A stretch of 40,695 nucleotides of DNA from Pseudomonadota bacterium. Its GTDB lineage: Bacteria; Pseudomonadota; Alphaproteobacteria; Sphingomonadales; SMXR01. The DNA lies in assembly GCA_022566895.1 (NCBI GenBank), contig JADFIA010000019.1, positions 1 to 40,695 of the forward strand, written 5' to 3'. Below are positions 28,344-36,751 of this stretch, piece after piece. How positions within the stretch are numbered: position 1 is the stretch's first letter; every line of letters begins with the position of its first letter. The position numbers were made by a program, and so were the translations under genes. Below the pieces are notes generated by a model. The model saw nothing but the letters and a program-made list of their open reading frames with translations. It was not told the DNA's origin and did no database searches.

Positions 28344-28964
28344 CTAAGGGCCGACGCTGTGCCGTCTGGGTACCCGAATCCCCTCTTCGGTGGCGATCAG
28401 ATCCAGCGGCTGATCGTGCGCCTCGGCCGGGATGTGATCAACCCTTTGGCCGGCGTAGGCGATGCCGATCGCCAAAAGATTGCCGGCCGCCCGCAGGGCC
28501 TTCAGGGTGCGGTCATAATAGCCGGCCCCATAACCGATCCTGTAACCCGCCCTATCGAAAGCCAGAAGCGGCACCAGGACCACCTCGGGGCGCACCAGCG
28601 GCGCCTCAGCGGAAGGCTGACGAATGTTATGGGGCCCGGGCGACAGCGGATCGCCGCTTTCGAACAGCCGAAACTCGAGCGGCTGGTCTGCGGCCACCAC
28701 CCTTGGCAGGGCCAGGGGATAGCCGGCCCGTTGCAGATCACTTAACAGCACCCGGATGTCGGCCTCGGTGCCGATGGGCCAGTAGGCGGCGATGGTTTCC
28801 TTGCCCGGCCGCCCCTCGACGATCGACAGCACGGACCGCGACAAGCCCTCGAAAGTGGAGCCATCGGCCAACCGCACCAAGCGCTGGCGCTGGCGTGAAG
28901 CGGCGCGGCGCAGCTCCTTCTTTTGGCCCGCCTGCCGGCTTTCCTCGGCTGGGGTTTGGGTCAC
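28344..28964 (-). CDS. fau: 5-formyltetrahydrofolate cyclo-ligase
   Basis: A 206-residue ATP-dependent enzyme that converts 5-formyl-THF to 5,10-methenyl-THF. An N-terminal KKELRRAASRQRQRL helix is followed by AAYWPIGTEADIRVLL, PLLAFDRAGYRIGYGAGYYD (the nucleotide/folate loop) and a final GIRVPRR. The start is GTG at 28962-28964, sharing one base with the zapA stop (TAGTG), so it is coupled to zapA. In enterobacteria the same two genes flank 6S RNA; here they touch, so 6S RNA, if nearby, must be elsewhere. Confidence 0.94.
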   Translation of the reverse strand: MTQTPAEESRQAGQKKELRRAASRQRQRLVRLADGSTFEGLSRSVLSIVEGRPGKETIAAYWPIGTEADIRVLLSDLQRAGYPLALPRVVAADQPLEFRLFESGDPLSPGPHNIRQPSAEAPLVRPEVVLVPLLAFDRAGYRIGYGAGYYDRTLKALRAAGNLLAIGIAYAGQRVDHIPAEAHDQPLDLIATEEGIRVPRRHSVGP

Positions 28965-29278
28965 TAAGCGCTCTCCAGCCGCTCAGCGAGCTCTTCGACG
29001 GCTTTGGAGGCGTTGTCCATCATCTTGATCAGGCGCTCAAGATCAGTGTTGCCGTTCGATCCCGCGGTCGGGGTCGCACGGCATTCGTCGAGCTCATCGG
29101 CGATCAAAAGCGCCGACATCAGGAGAAGGCGCGACTCGCCGACCTGACCGAGATTGTCAATCAGCGTCTTGGCCTTGCCGTCCACATATTCGGCCAACTC
29201 CCCGAGCCGCTTTTCTTCGCCGTCGCGGCAGGCGAGGCTGTATTGCTGGCCTCTAATCTTGATTTTGATCTCACCCAT
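28964..29278 (-). CDS. zapA: Cell division protein ZapA
   Basis: A 104-residue FtsZ-ring-stabilising protein. It starts MGEIKIKIRGQQYSLACRDG, has the conserved region GEEKRLGELAEYVDGKAKTL, the SRLLLMSALLIADELDE helix and a C-terminal coiled coil (about 75-104). It crosslinks FtsZ filaments at mid-cell. It lies 18 bases after a DUF4164-like gene and overlaps the cyclo-ligase gene by one base. Confidence 0.94.
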   Translation of the reverse strand: MGEIKIKIRGQQYSLACRDGEEKRLGELAEYVDGKAKTLIDNLGQVGESRLLLMSALLIADELDECRATPTAGSNGNTDLERLIKMMDNASKAVEELAERLESA

Positions 29279-29296
29279 TCTCGGCCCCTTTCGCTG

Positions 29297-29695
29297 TTAT
29301 CCGGCTTCCTTGAGCCGGCCGGTGATCAGCGCTTCGAGCCTCGCCACCGTGGCATCGAGGCTGTCGCGGATGGCGCTCTTCATGGCCTGGCCCTCGGCCG
29401 CACGATCGGCCGCCGCTTGCTTTACACCTTCGCCCGCCTGCTTTGCCGCCCGCTCCTGAAGTTCCTTTAACCGCTCCTGCAATTGACCAAGGCTGGCCGC
29501 GGCTTGGTCGCGTTCGGCGCACACCTCTTCGAACTTGGCCTTCAGGCTCTCATTTTCCTTATTGACGGCGGCCTGCTGCTTATCCTGGGAGGCGAAGGAT
29601 TTGGTTGCTTTGGTCAGCCGGTTGACGGCCGATTTCAGTCGGGCTTCCGATTCGTCCAGACGTTTTTCCAGAATCGACTTCTTTTTTGCTGGCAT
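29297..29695 (-). CDS. DUF4164-like coiled-coil protein
   Basis: A 132-residue protein that is almost all charged coiled coil (LEKRLDESEARLKSAVNRL, then KENESLKAKFEEVCAERDQA and LGQLQERLKELQERAAK). No membrane helix or signal peptide. It resembles DUF4164 proteins, which often sit before zapA in Alphaproteobacteria, so a division-related role is plausible but unproven. I chose ATG 29695 (MPAKKKSILEK) because an in-frame start at 29746 would begin inside the promoter. It is the first gene of a minus-strand unit with zapA and the cyclo-ligase. Confidence 0.85.
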   Translation of the reverse strand: MPAKKKSILEKRLDESEARLKSAVNRLTKATKSFASQDKQQAAVNKENESLKAKFEEVCAERDQAAASLGQLQERLKELQERAAKQAGEGVKQAAADRAAEGQAMKSAIRDSLDATVARLEALITGRLKEAG

Positions 29696-29741
29696 TGCCG
29701 CCTCGTCTTTTAAATTGTCAACCACCCCAATCGCTGGCCGA

Positions 29742-29771
29742 AGCATAGATTGGCTTTCGAAGGTTGGTCAA
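29742..29771 (-). promoter_or_regulatory. Promoter of the DUF4164-zapA-fau unit
   Basis: TTGACC (29766-29771), 18 bases, TATGCT (29742-29747) on the minus strand: 5/6 and 4/6 matches. The predicted start near 29735 gives a leader of about 40 bases before ATG 29695. Confidence 0.45.
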
Positions 29772-29801
29772 CTCCCGAGGTGCCGGGGAGCAAAATTTAC
29801 T

Positions 29802-29903
29802 GATTCCAAAGGGCCTTGGCATGTCCCCTTGGGGTGCCCGGGAAGAGGGCTCAATTCGGCCTCCGGGCGAATCCTTGGGCGGTTCCTTTTCGAATGTAGA
29901 ATC
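29802..29903 (-). ncRNA. Structured RNA candidate, possibly 6S RNA
   Basis: This 102-base stretch in the 331-base gap 29696-30026 forms one long imperfect hairpin on either strand. Outer pairs are GATTC (29802-29806) with GAATC (29899-29903) and AAAGG (29808-29812) with CCTTT (29885-29889). After an asymmetric bulge, the inner stem pairs GCCCGG near 29836-29841 with CCGGGC near 29863-29868, plus CCC/GGG and GG/CC flanks, capped by GAGG/CCTC. A stem, central bubble and terminal stem is the plan of 6S RNA, whose gene is often near zapA. The minus strand is preferred because TGCTAAAAT (29945-29953) is an extended -10 upstream of it. I cannot match a 6S consensus by eye, so the identity is unproven. 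Confidence 0.38.
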
Positions 29904-29936
29904 TTTGTTGACGCGGGACAAAGAGCTGTCCATTGT
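29903..29936 (+). promoter_or_regulatory. Candidate tkt promoter with nested inverted repeats
   Basis: TTGACG (29908-29913), 17 bases, CATTGT (29931-29936); the -10 is weak (3/6). The perfect inverted repeat CTTTGT (29903-29908) and ACAAAG (29918-29923) with 9 bases between overlaps the -35, and GGACA (29916-29920)/TGTCC (29927-29931) lies in the spacer. These could be operator half-sites or part of the neighbouring structured RNA. Confidence 0.3.
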
Positions 29937-30026
29937 GGCGCCAGATTTTAGCAGGGAGGCGAGGCGCAGACGAGGCCTTGTCGACCCATCGCTGGTACAA
30001 ACCTCTGCCGCGAGCCGTCGAGACAT

Positions 30027-32036
30027 ATGCCGGATTCCGCAAGCACGACCGTCGACCATCGCACAATGGCCAACGCAATCCGTGCGCTTTCGATGGACGC
30101 CGTTCAGGCGGCCAATTCCGGTCATCCCGGAATGCCCATGGGCATGGCCGACGTGGCCACCCAGCTGTTTACGAATTTCATCAAGTTCGATCCCCGGGAT
30201 CCCCACTGGCCGGACCGTGACCGCTTCGTCCTGTCGGCCGGCCACGGTTCGATGCTTCTTTATTCGCTTTTGTATCTGACCGGCTATGCGCAACCGACGA
30301 TCGACCAGATCAAGGCCTTCCGGCAGCTCGGCTCGCCCTGCGCCGGTCACCCGGAGTTCGGCAGCATGCCGGGGGTCGAGACGACCACCGGTCCGCTGGC
30401 CCAGGGGCTCGCTATGGGGGTTGGCATGGCGCTCGCGGAACGCCTGCTGGCGGCCCGTTTCGGCGACCAGCTGGTGGATCATCATACCTACGTTCTGTGC
30501 GGCGACGGCTGCCTGATGGAGGGCCTCAGCCACGAGGCCATATCGTTCGCCGGACACATGAAGCTCGACAAGCTGGTGGTGCTGTTTGACGACAATCACG
30601 TGACCATCGACGGCGGCACCGATCTCAGCGTCTCGGACGACCAGCTGGCGCGCTTTGCCGCCGCCGGCTGGTTTGCAACCGCCGCCGACGGCCATGACCC
30701 GGAAGCGATCGCCGCCGCCCTCGAGGCGGCCCGGGCGGCAACGCGGCCGTCGATGATCGCCTTTCGCACCACCATCGGCTATGGCGCCCCCAACAAACAA
30801 GGCACCGCGGCGACCCACGGCGCGCCGCTGGGCGAAGACGAGGTGGCGGCGGCCCGCCAAACCCTCGGCTGGCCGCATCCGGCCTTTGAAATTCCGCCCG
30901 AGGTCAGGGCCGCCTGGCGCCATGCCGGCACCCGGTCGGCGGCGGTGGCTAAGGCTTGGCGCCAGCGTCTGGCGACGGCTCCGGAGGCCACACGGGCCGC
31001 TTTCGAGGCGGCGCAAAAGGGTGATTTGCCGGACCGGTTCGATGCCGCGATCCGTACACACAAGGCGGCGCTGGCCGCGAATCCCGAGAAGATGGCCACC
31101 CGCAAAGCTTCACAGCTGGCCCTCGAAGTGATCAATCCGCTGCTCGAGACGACCATCGGCGGTTCGGCGGATCTGACCGGATCGAACAACACCAAGACCT
31201 CCACCTTGGGCGTCGTCACGGCCGAGGATTTCTCGGGCCGTTATATCTATTACGGGGTCCGCGAGTTCGCCATGGGGGCGATCATGAACGGCCTGTCGCT
31301 GCACGGCGGGTTTAAGCCCTACGGCGGCAGCTTTCTGATTTTTACCGATTATGCGCGCCCGGCGATCCGCCTTTCGGCCCTGATGGGACAGCCTGTGATC
31401 TACGTCATGACCCACGATTCGGTGGGCCTCGGCGAGGACGGTCCGACCCACCAGCCGGTGGAACATCTGGCCAGCTTGCGGGCCATGCCCGGCCTGGTGG
31501 TCTACCGGCCGGCCGATGCGGTCGAGACGGCGGAATGCTGGCAGCTGGCGCTAGAGGACCGCGCCCGGCCGTCGGTAATCGCCCTGTCGCGCCAGGGCCT
31601 CGAGCCGGTGCGGCGCCAGCATACGGACGACAATCTCTCGGCCAGCGGCGGCTATGTGCTTAGGGACTGCGAGGGCGAGGCGGCGGTGACCCTGGTCGCC
31701 ACCGGCTCGGAAGTCAGCCTGGCGGTCGAAGTGCAAAGCGCTTTGAGCGAACGTCGCGTCGCCACCCGGGTGGTGAGCATGCCGTCCCTGGAACGCTTCG
31801 CGGCCCAGGACGCGGCCTACCGCCGAAGTGTTATCGGCGCGGCCGGGCTCAGAGTTTCGATCGAGGCGGCGGCCAGCTTTGGCTGGTGTGATATCGTCGG
31901 CCAGGACGGGCTGATCATCGGCCTCGACCGGTTTGGCGAGTCGGCGCCCGGCGACCAGGTGATGGCCCACTTTGGTTTTTCTGCCACTGCGGTAACCGAG
32001 AGGATTCTAGCCCGTCTCGAGGCCACCGACGAATGA
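30027..32036 (+). CDS. tkt: Transketolase
   Basis: A 669-residue thiamine-diphosphate enzyme that moves two-carbon units between sugar phosphates in the pentose phosphate or Calvin pathway. Key motifs: NSGHPGMPMGMAD near 29-41, VLSAGHGSMLLY, GPLAQGLAMGVGMALAE, the TPP-binding GDGCLMEGLSHEA with downstream asparagine (DDNHVTIDG), and in the C-terminal half THDSVGLGEDGPTHQPVEHL. The C-terminal domain ends FGESAPGDQVMAHFGFSA. The start is uncertain: ATG 30027 is used, but an ATG 13 codons in also fits and neither has a strong ribosome site. It leads the run tkt-gap-pgk-fba. Confidence 0.96.
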   Translation: MPDSASTTVDHRTMANAIRALSMDAVQAANSGHPGMPMGMADVATQLFTNFIKFDPRDPHWPDRDRFVLSAGHGSMLLYSLLYLTGYAQPTIDQIKAFRQLGSPCAGHPEFGSMPGVETTTGPLAQGLAMGVGMALAERLLAARFGDQLVDHHTYVLCGDGCLMEGLSHEAISFAGHMKLDKLVVLFDDNHVTIDGGTDLSVSDDQLARFAAAGWFATAADGHDPEAIAAALEAARAATRPSMIAFRTTIGYGAPNKQGTAATHGAPLGEDEVAAARQTLGWPHPAFEIPPEVRAAWRHAGTRSAAVAKAWRQRLATAPEATRAAFEAAQKGDLPDRFDAAIRTHKAALAANPEKMATRKASQLALEVINPLLETTIGGSADLTGSNNTKTSTLGVVTAEDFSGRYIYYGVREFAMGAIMNGLSLHGGFKPYGGSFLIFTDYARPAIRLSALMGQPVIYVMTHDSVGLGEDGPTHQPVEHLASLRAMPGLVVYRPADAVETAECWQLALEDRARPSVIALSRQGLEPVRRQHTDDNLSASGGYVLRDCEGEAAVTLVATGSEVSLAVEVQSALSERRVATRVVSMPSLERFAAQDAAYRRSVIGAAGLRVSIEAAASFGWCDIVGQDGLIIGLDRFGESAPGDQVMAHFGFSATAVTERILARLEATDE

Positions 32037-32054
32037 TCAAACAAGGATGACGTG

Positions 32055-33065
32055 ATGACAGTAAAAGTAGCAATTAACGGATTTGGCCGCATCGGCCGGT
32101 TGATCTTGAGGGCGATCGAGGAAAGCGGCCGCGACGACCTCCAGGTCGTCGGCATCAACGATCTTGGCGATGCCGAGATGAACGCCTATCTGTTGCGCCG
32201 CGATTCGGTGCACGGCGCCTTCCCGGGCCAGGTGTCGATCGAGGACGGCAACCTGGTGGTCAACGGCCAGCCCATCCGCGTGACCGCTGAGCCGGATCCG
32301 ACAAAGCTGCCCTGGGCCGAGCTTGGCGTGGATATCGTCATGGAGTGCACCGGCTTTTTCGCCAGCGGACCCAAAGCGGCGGCCCATCTCGAGGCCGGGG
32401 CCAAAAAGGTTCTGATCTCGGCGCCGGCCAAAGAGGTCGATCTGATGGTCGTTTACGGGGTCAATCACCAGCAGCTGGAGGCCGGCCACAAGATCGTCTC
32501 GAACGCCTCGTGCACCACCAATTGCCTGGCCCCGGTGGCCATGGTGCTGCACCAAAAGGTCGGCATGCTGCAAGGCTTTATGACCACCATCCACGCCTAT
32601 ACCGGCGATCAGCGGATATTGGATACGCTGCACAAGGATCCGCGGCGGGCCCGGGCGGCCGGGCTGTCGATGATCCCCACCTCGACCGGCGCCGCAAAGG
32701 CCGTGGGGCTGGTGCTGCCGGAACTTAAGGGTAAGCTCGACGGCACTTCGGTGCGCGTGCCGACCCCCAACGTCTCGCTGATCGATCTCAAGTTTAACGC
32801 CGGCCGCGAGACCTCGATCGAGGAGATCAACCGGGCCATCATCGAGGCCGCCGACGGACCCTTGAAAGGCGTCCTCGATTATGTCGACGAGCCGGTAGTC
32901 TCGATCGATTTCAACCATTGCCCGGCCAGCTCGACCTTCGATCTGTCGCAGACCCAGGTGGTCGAAGGGCGCCTGGTGCGGGTCCTCAGTTGGTACGACA
33001 ACGAGTGGGGCTTTTCGAACCGCATGGCCGATACCGCAATGGCCATGGCCGAGACAGGCTTCTAG
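32055..33065 (+). CDS. gap: Glyceraldehyde-3-phosphate dehydrogenase
   Basis: A 336-residue tetrameric enzyme of glycolysis/gluconeogenesis. It starts [16 protein letters not shown] (NAD-binding), has the catalytic cysteine in [15 protein letters not shown] near residue 152, [11 protein letters not shown], the [19 protein letters not shown] segment and a final [13 protein letters not shown]. The ATG at 32055 is preferred to the GTG codon directly before it; AAGGATGA lies upstream. Eighteen bases separate it from tkt and six from pgk, so the three are likely co-transcribed. Confidence 0.97.
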   Translation: MTVKVAINGFGRIGRLILRAIEESGRDDLQVVGINDLGDAEMNAYLLRRDSVHGAFPGQVSIEDGNLVVNGQPIRVTAEPDPTKLPWAELGVDIVMECTGFFASGPKAAAHLEAGAKKVLISAPAKEVDLMVVYGVNHQQLEAGHKIVSNASCTTNCLAPVAMVLHQKVGMLQGFMTTIHAYTGDQRILDTLHKDPRRARAAGLSMIPTSTGAAKAVGLVLPELKGKLDGTSVRVPTPNVSLIDLKFNAGRETSIEEINRAIIEAADGPLKGVLDYVDEPVVSIDFNHCPASSTFDLSQTQVVEGRLVRVLSWYDNEWGFSNRMADTAMAMAETGF

Positions 33066-33071
33066 GCTGCA

Positions 33072-34271
33072 ATGAGTGCATTTCGCGGCATCGACGATCT
33101 GGGGCCGCTCGAGGATCGGCCGGTCCTGGTGCGGGTCGATTTCAATGTGCCGGTCAGCGCCGGCCGGATCGCCGACAGCTCGCGGATCGAGGCCGCCCTG
33201 CCAACCATCGAGGCGCTGACCGCAAAAGGCGCCCGGGTCATTCTGCTGTCCCATTTCGGGCGCCCGGGCGGCCAGGTGGAGCCGGCCCTGTCGCTGGCTT
33301 TTGTGGCCCCTGCGCTAGCTGAACGCTTGGCTCAAGCGGTCGAATTTATCGCCGCCCCGGTCGGCGATGGGGCCCGCGAAGCCATCGAAGCCTCGTCGGC
33401 GCCGGTGCTGCTGTTGGAGAACGTCCGCTTTTATGCCGGCGAGACCGAAAACGATGCGGCCTTGGCCGATCGACTGGCGGCCCTGGGCGAGGCCTTTGTC
33501 AACGATGCTTTCTCGGCCGCCCACCGGGCCCACGCTTCGACCGTGGGCCTGGCGCAGCGGTTGCCGGCCGTGGCCGGGCTGGCCATGATCGGCGAGTTGG
33601 AGGCGCTCGAAGCCGCCCTCGGGTCGCCGGCCCGGCCGCTGGCCGCGGTGGTTGGCGGGGCCAAGGTGTCGACCAAGCTGGCGGTGCTCGAAAACCTGGT
33701 GCCTAAAGTCGATCACCTGATCATCGGCGGCGGCATGGCCAATACCTTTCTGGCGGCGCTCGGCCACCCGGTCGGCGCCTCGCTGTGCGAGCACCATATG
33801 ACGGCCACCGCAGGCGCCATCATCGCCGCGGCCGCTCAGGCCGACTGCAAGATTCACCTGCCCTCGGAGGTGGTGGTCGCCAAAGCGCTCGAAGCAGGGA
33901 TCGAAACCCAGATCAAGCCGGTCGAGGAGGTGGCCGCGGACGACCTGATCCTCGATCTCGGTCCGGCCAGCGTCGAACGGCTGATCGGAGTTTTGCAGGA
34001 CTGCCGCACGGTGGTCTGGAACGGACCGCTGGGGGCCTTCGAGGTGCCGCCCTTCGATAAGGGAACAAAGGCTTTGGCGGCAGCGGCCGGGACCCTGTCG
34101 CAGGCCGGGACGCTGCTCAGCGTGGCCGGTGGCGGCGATACGGTGGCGGCCCTCAAGGCAGCCGGCGTGGCGCATCAATTCAACCATGTCTCGATGGCCG
34201 GCGGGGCCTTTCTGGACTGGATGGCGGGCCGCGAGCTGCCGGCCGTGACGCCCTTGCGGGCCAACGGTTGA
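33072..34271 (+). CDS. pgk: Phosphoglycerate kinase
   Basis: A 399-residue monomeric enzyme that transfers phosphate between 1,3-bisphosphoglycerate and ADP. The N-domain signature VLVRVDFNVPV is near 17-27, ILLSHFGRPGG near 58-68, LLENVRFYAGE near 113-123, VVGGAKVSTKLAVLENL mid-protein, and the C-domain nucleotide site VWNGPLGAFE and VAGGGDTVAAL. Length is normal. It starts six bases after gap and is followed by fba after 25 bases. Confidence 0.97.
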   Translation: MSAFRGIDDLGPLEDRPVLVRVDFNVPVSAGRIADSSRIEAALPTIEALTAKGARVILLSHFGRPGGQVEPALSLAFVAPALAERLAQAVEFIAAPVGDGAREAIEASSAPVLLLENVRFYAGETENDAALADRLAALGEAFVNDAFSAAHRAHASTVGLAQRLPAVAGLAMIGELEALEAALGSPARPLAAVVGGAKVSTKLAVLENLVPKVDHLIIGGGMANTFLAALGHPVGASLCEHHMTATAGAIIAAAAQADCKIHLPSEVVVAKALEAGIETQIKPVEEVAADDLILDLGPASVERLIGVLQDCRTVVWNGPLGAFEVPPFDKGTKALAAAAGTLSQAGTLLSVAGGGDTVAALKAAGVAHQFNHVSMAGGAFLDWMAGRELPAVTPLRANG

Positions 34272-34296
34272 ACCGGACCCGGGATAGGAGTAACAA

Positions 34297-35349
34297 ATGG
34301 GAATTGCCGCAGGGGAAGGGAAGACAATGAGCCAGGAATTGGTCCGTACCGCGCAGTCGATGGGCGCCAGAAGCCGCGGCATTCTGGCGGCCGACGAGAG
34401 CACGCCGACGATCACCAAACGCTTCGCTGCGATCGCTACCGAATCGACCGCAACCAGCCGCCGCGACTACCGCGAAATGCTGTTCCGCAGCGCCGCCCTG
34501 GCCGAGCATATCTCCGGCGTTATTCTCTACGACGAGACGCTGCGCCAGCAGAGCCCCGACGGCACGCCGCTGGTCGAGATCATCAAATCCCACGGTTCGA
34601 TCCCCGGCATCAAGGTCGACACCGGCGCCAAGCCGCTGGCCGCGGCCGAGGGCGAGAAAATCACCGAGGGCCTCGACGGCCTGAGGGAGCGTTTGAATGA
34701 ATATTATGCGCTCGGAGCGCGCTTCGCCAAATGGCGGGCGGTGATCAATATCGACTCGCGGCTGCCAACCGCCCATTGCGTCCGGGTCAACGCCCATGCC
34801 CTGGCCCGTTACGCCGCCCTGTGCCAGGAGGCCGGCCTGGTGCCGATTATCGAGCCGGAAGTGATGATGGAAGGCGACCACGACATCGAGCGGTGCTTCG
34901 AGGTCACCGAGTTTACGCTGAAAACCGTATTCGAAGAACTCCAGGCCCACAAGATCCTGCTCGAAGGCGCGGTCCTGAAGCCCAATATGGTCATTTCCGG
35001 CCTCAAATGCAAAGTCCGGGCCGGGGTCGAGGAAGTGGCCGAGATGACCGTGCGCTGCCTCAAGCGGACCGTGCCGGACGCCCTGCCCTCGATCTGTTTT
35101 CTCTCCGGCGGCCAGTCGGATGTGGATGCCACGGCGCATCTGAACGCCATGAACGCCGGATATGAGACGCCGTGGAATCTGTCCTTCTCCTATGGCCGGG
35201 CCCTGCAGGCGGCGGCGCTGAAGGCCTGGCACGGCAAGAGCGAGAATTTTGCCGTCGCCCAGCGCGTCTTTGCCCATCGGGCCTGCATGAACGGCTTGGC
35301 GACGCAGGGCAAATGGCGCCCTGAACTGGAGCAACAAGCGGCCGAATAG
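34297..35349 (+). CDS. Fructose-bisphosphate aldolase class I
   Basis: A 350-residue Schiff-base aldolase. Class I signatures are GILAADESTPTITKRF near the N-terminus, PGIKVDTGAKPL, KWRAVINID, IIEPEVMMEGDHD, LLEGAVLKPNM with the Schiff-base lysine, and ICFLSGGQSDVDATAHLNAM followed by NLSFSYGRALQ. This eukaryote-like class I type is found in many Alphaproteobacteria in place of class II. Two starts are possible: 34297 (AGGAG six bases upstream) and 34327 (MSQELVRTAQ, after GGGAAGG); the first is given. It runs 12 bases before thiE. Confidence 0.95.
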   Translation: MGIAAGEGKTMSQELVRTAQSMGARSRGILAADESTPTITKRFAAIATESTATSRRDYREMLFRSAALAEHISGVILYDETLRQQSPDGTPLVEIIKSHGSIPGIKVDTGAKPLAAAEGEKITEGLDGLRERLNEYYALGARFAKWRAVINIDSRLPTAHCVRVNAHALARYAALCQEAGLVPIIEPEVMMEGDHDIERCFEVTEFTLKTVFEELQAHKILLEGAVLKPNMVISGLKCKVRAGVEEVAEMTVRCLKRTVPDALPSICFLSGGQSDVDATAHLNAMNAGYETPWNLSFSYGRALQAAALKAWHGKSENFAVAQRVFAHRACMNGLATQGKWRPELEQQAAE

Positions 35350-35361
35350 GAATCCCCCCCG

Positions 35362-36003
35362 ATGTCCAGTCGGACCCGGCTTTATCTGATCACGCCGCCG
35401 GCCTTGGCGCCGCAAGCCTTCGCCGGTCGATTGGGCGAGGCGCTGGCCGGCGGTGGCGTGGCCAGCCTGCAACTGCGCCTCGAAGGGGCCGATGAGGCGG
35501 CTTGGCGGCAGGCGGCAGAAGTGCTGAGGCCGATCTGTCAGGCGGCCGACGTGGCCTTTGTGATCAACGACAAGCCGCGGCTGGCGGCCGAACTGGGAGC
35601 CGACGGCGTGCATCTGGGGCCCCATGACATGCCGATCCGCGAGGCCCGCGAGATCGTCGGCTTTGACCGGGTGATCGGCTTTTCGGCTGGCGATTCCAAG
35701 CACGCCGCCTTCGAGGCCGGTCAGGCCGGGGCCGATTATGTGGCCTTCGGCGCCTTTTTCCCCAGCCCCACGAAGGACACCGGGCGGCGGGCCGATCTGT
35801 CGCTGATCGAGGACTGGGCGGCGATCAGCGAAGTGCCTTGCGTGGCCATCGGCGGTCTGCGACCCGAAAACTGCGGCCCGGTGGTCCGCGCCGGGGCCGA
35901 TCTTGTCGCCGTCTCGTCGGCCGTCTGGACCCACCCCGAGGGCCCCGGGGCGGCGGTCAGGGCCTTCCGAGGCGCCTTCCGCGAGGCCGAGCGCCAGGCC
36001 TGA
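35362..36003 (+). CDS. thiE: Thiamine-phosphate synthase
   Basis: A 213-residue TIM-barrel enzyme that couples HMP diphosphate and the thiazole phosphate. It starts with RTRLYLITPP, has VASLQLRLEGADEAAW, FVINDKPRLAAELGADGVHL (metal/diphosphate site), a GADYVAFGAFFPSPTKDTG segment binding the thiazole phosphate, and CVAIGGLRPEN. Versions with PTKD in this loop are common in Alphaproteobacteria. It is separated from thiD (11915) and from other thiamine genes, and is attached to the glycolytic run, possibly just by operon read-through since Tkt uses thiamine diphosphate. Confidence 0.92.
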   Translation: MSSRTRLYLITPPALAPQAFAGRLGEALAGGGVASLQLRLEGADEAAWRQAAEVLRPICQAADVAFVINDKPRLAAELGADGVHLGPHDMPIREAREIVGFDRVIGFSAGDSKHAAFEAGQAGADYVAFGAFFPSPTKDTGRRADLSLIEDWAAISEVPCVAIGGLRPENCGPVVRAGADLVAVSSAVWTHPEGPGAAVRAFRGAFREAERQA

Positions 36004-36004
36004 A

Positions 36005-36070
36005 TGGCTCCAGCACCGCTCCAGAACCGCTCCGGGACCGCTCCAGAACCGCTCCGGGACCGCTCCAGCG
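36005..36070 (+). repeat. Six-copy 11-bp tandem repeat after thiE
   Basis: From 36005 to 36070 an 11-base unit of the form CCGCTCC[AG]G[AG]A is repeated about six times; the first unit is partly changed and the last ends in GCG. The two versions CCGCTCCAGAA and CCGCTCCGGGA alternate, so the higher-order period is 22 bases. It starts directly at the thiE stop and lies about 86 bases before efp. There are no spacers, so it is not CRISPR. Copy-number change by slippage is likely. Confidence 0.9.
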
Positions 36071-36155
36071 GGCCAAATCGATTGCGCATCGCCTGAAGGC
36101 CTGTTACTGATCCCGCGAATTTGAAGCGATACGGATCTTTGACAGGGTAAGGGCG

Positions 36156-36719
36156 ATGAAAATCAACGGCAATGCCATCCGCCCCGGCATGGTGATCGAG
36201 CACAAGGGCGGCCTGTGGCGGGCCGTCAAGACCCAGCATGTCAAGCCGGGCAAGGGAAAGGCCTATCTGCAGGTCGAATTGAAGCACGTCCTCGACGGCA
36301 CCAAATTGAATCAAAGCTTCCGCGCCGCCGAGCGGGTGGTGCGGGCCCGGCTCGAGCAGCGAAACTACCAGTATCTTTTTGAAGCCGACGGCACTTACAC
36401 GTTTATGGACAGCGAGACCTACGAGCAGGTCGAACTGGCGGCCGCGGTCCTCGGCGATCAGGCCGCCTTCCTGCAGGACGGCATGGCGGTGGTGATCGAG
36501 TTTTACGAGGAAAGGCCCCTCGGCGTACGGCTGCCGGATTCGGTGATCCTGGCGGTCGCCGAGACCGAGGCGGTGGTCAAGGGCCAGACCGCAGCCTCCT
36601 CGAGCAAGCCGGCGGTTCTCGCAAACGGCCGGCGGCTGATGGTGCCGCCTTTTGTCAACGTCGGCGACCTAATCGTGGTCAATACCGAAGACGGCTCTTA
36701 TGCCCGGCGGGCCGACTAA
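36156..36719 (+). CDS. efp: Translation elongation factor P
   Basis: A 187-residue three-domain protein that relieves ribosome stalling at polyproline. It starts [19 protein letters not shown]; the modified-lysine loop [15 protein letters not shown] places the functional lysine at K33. Domains II and III follow, with [21 protein letters not shown] and [20 protein letters not shown] at the end. Genes for EpmA/EpmB-type modification are not in the window. GGGTAAGGGCG precedes the ATG and TTGACA lies at 36138-36143, too close to the ATG for a normal promoter. Confidence 0.97.
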   Translation: MKINGNAIRPGMVIEHKGGLWRAVKTQHVKPGKGKAYLQVELKHVLDGTKLNQSFRAAERVVRARLEQRNYQYLFEADGTYTFMDSETYEQVELAAAVLGDQAAFLQDGMAVVIEFYEERPLGVRLPDSVILAVAETEAVVKGQTAASSSKPAVLANGRRLMVPPFVNVGDLIVVNTEDGSYARRAD

Positions 36720-36751
36720 GACCGCGCCGAGAGAAAAGAGAAAGATGTCCC

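Noticed and set aside
29718-29933. A 71-residue minus-strand ORF through the zapA-tkt gap
   Set aside because: It has no ribosome site, an unstructured proline/serine-rich product, and lies exactly over the long hairpin, which explains the sequence better.
34180-35934. A 584-residue minus-strand ORF
   Set aside because: Antisense to fba and thiE with a low-complexity product; the plus-strand genes have clear catalytic motifs.
36005-36070. CRISPR array
   Set aside because: Units are 11 bases, directly joined, with no spacers and no cas genes.
36138-36143. TTGACA before efp as a -35 box
   Set aside because: It lies only about 12 bases from the ATG, leaving no space for a -10 and leader.
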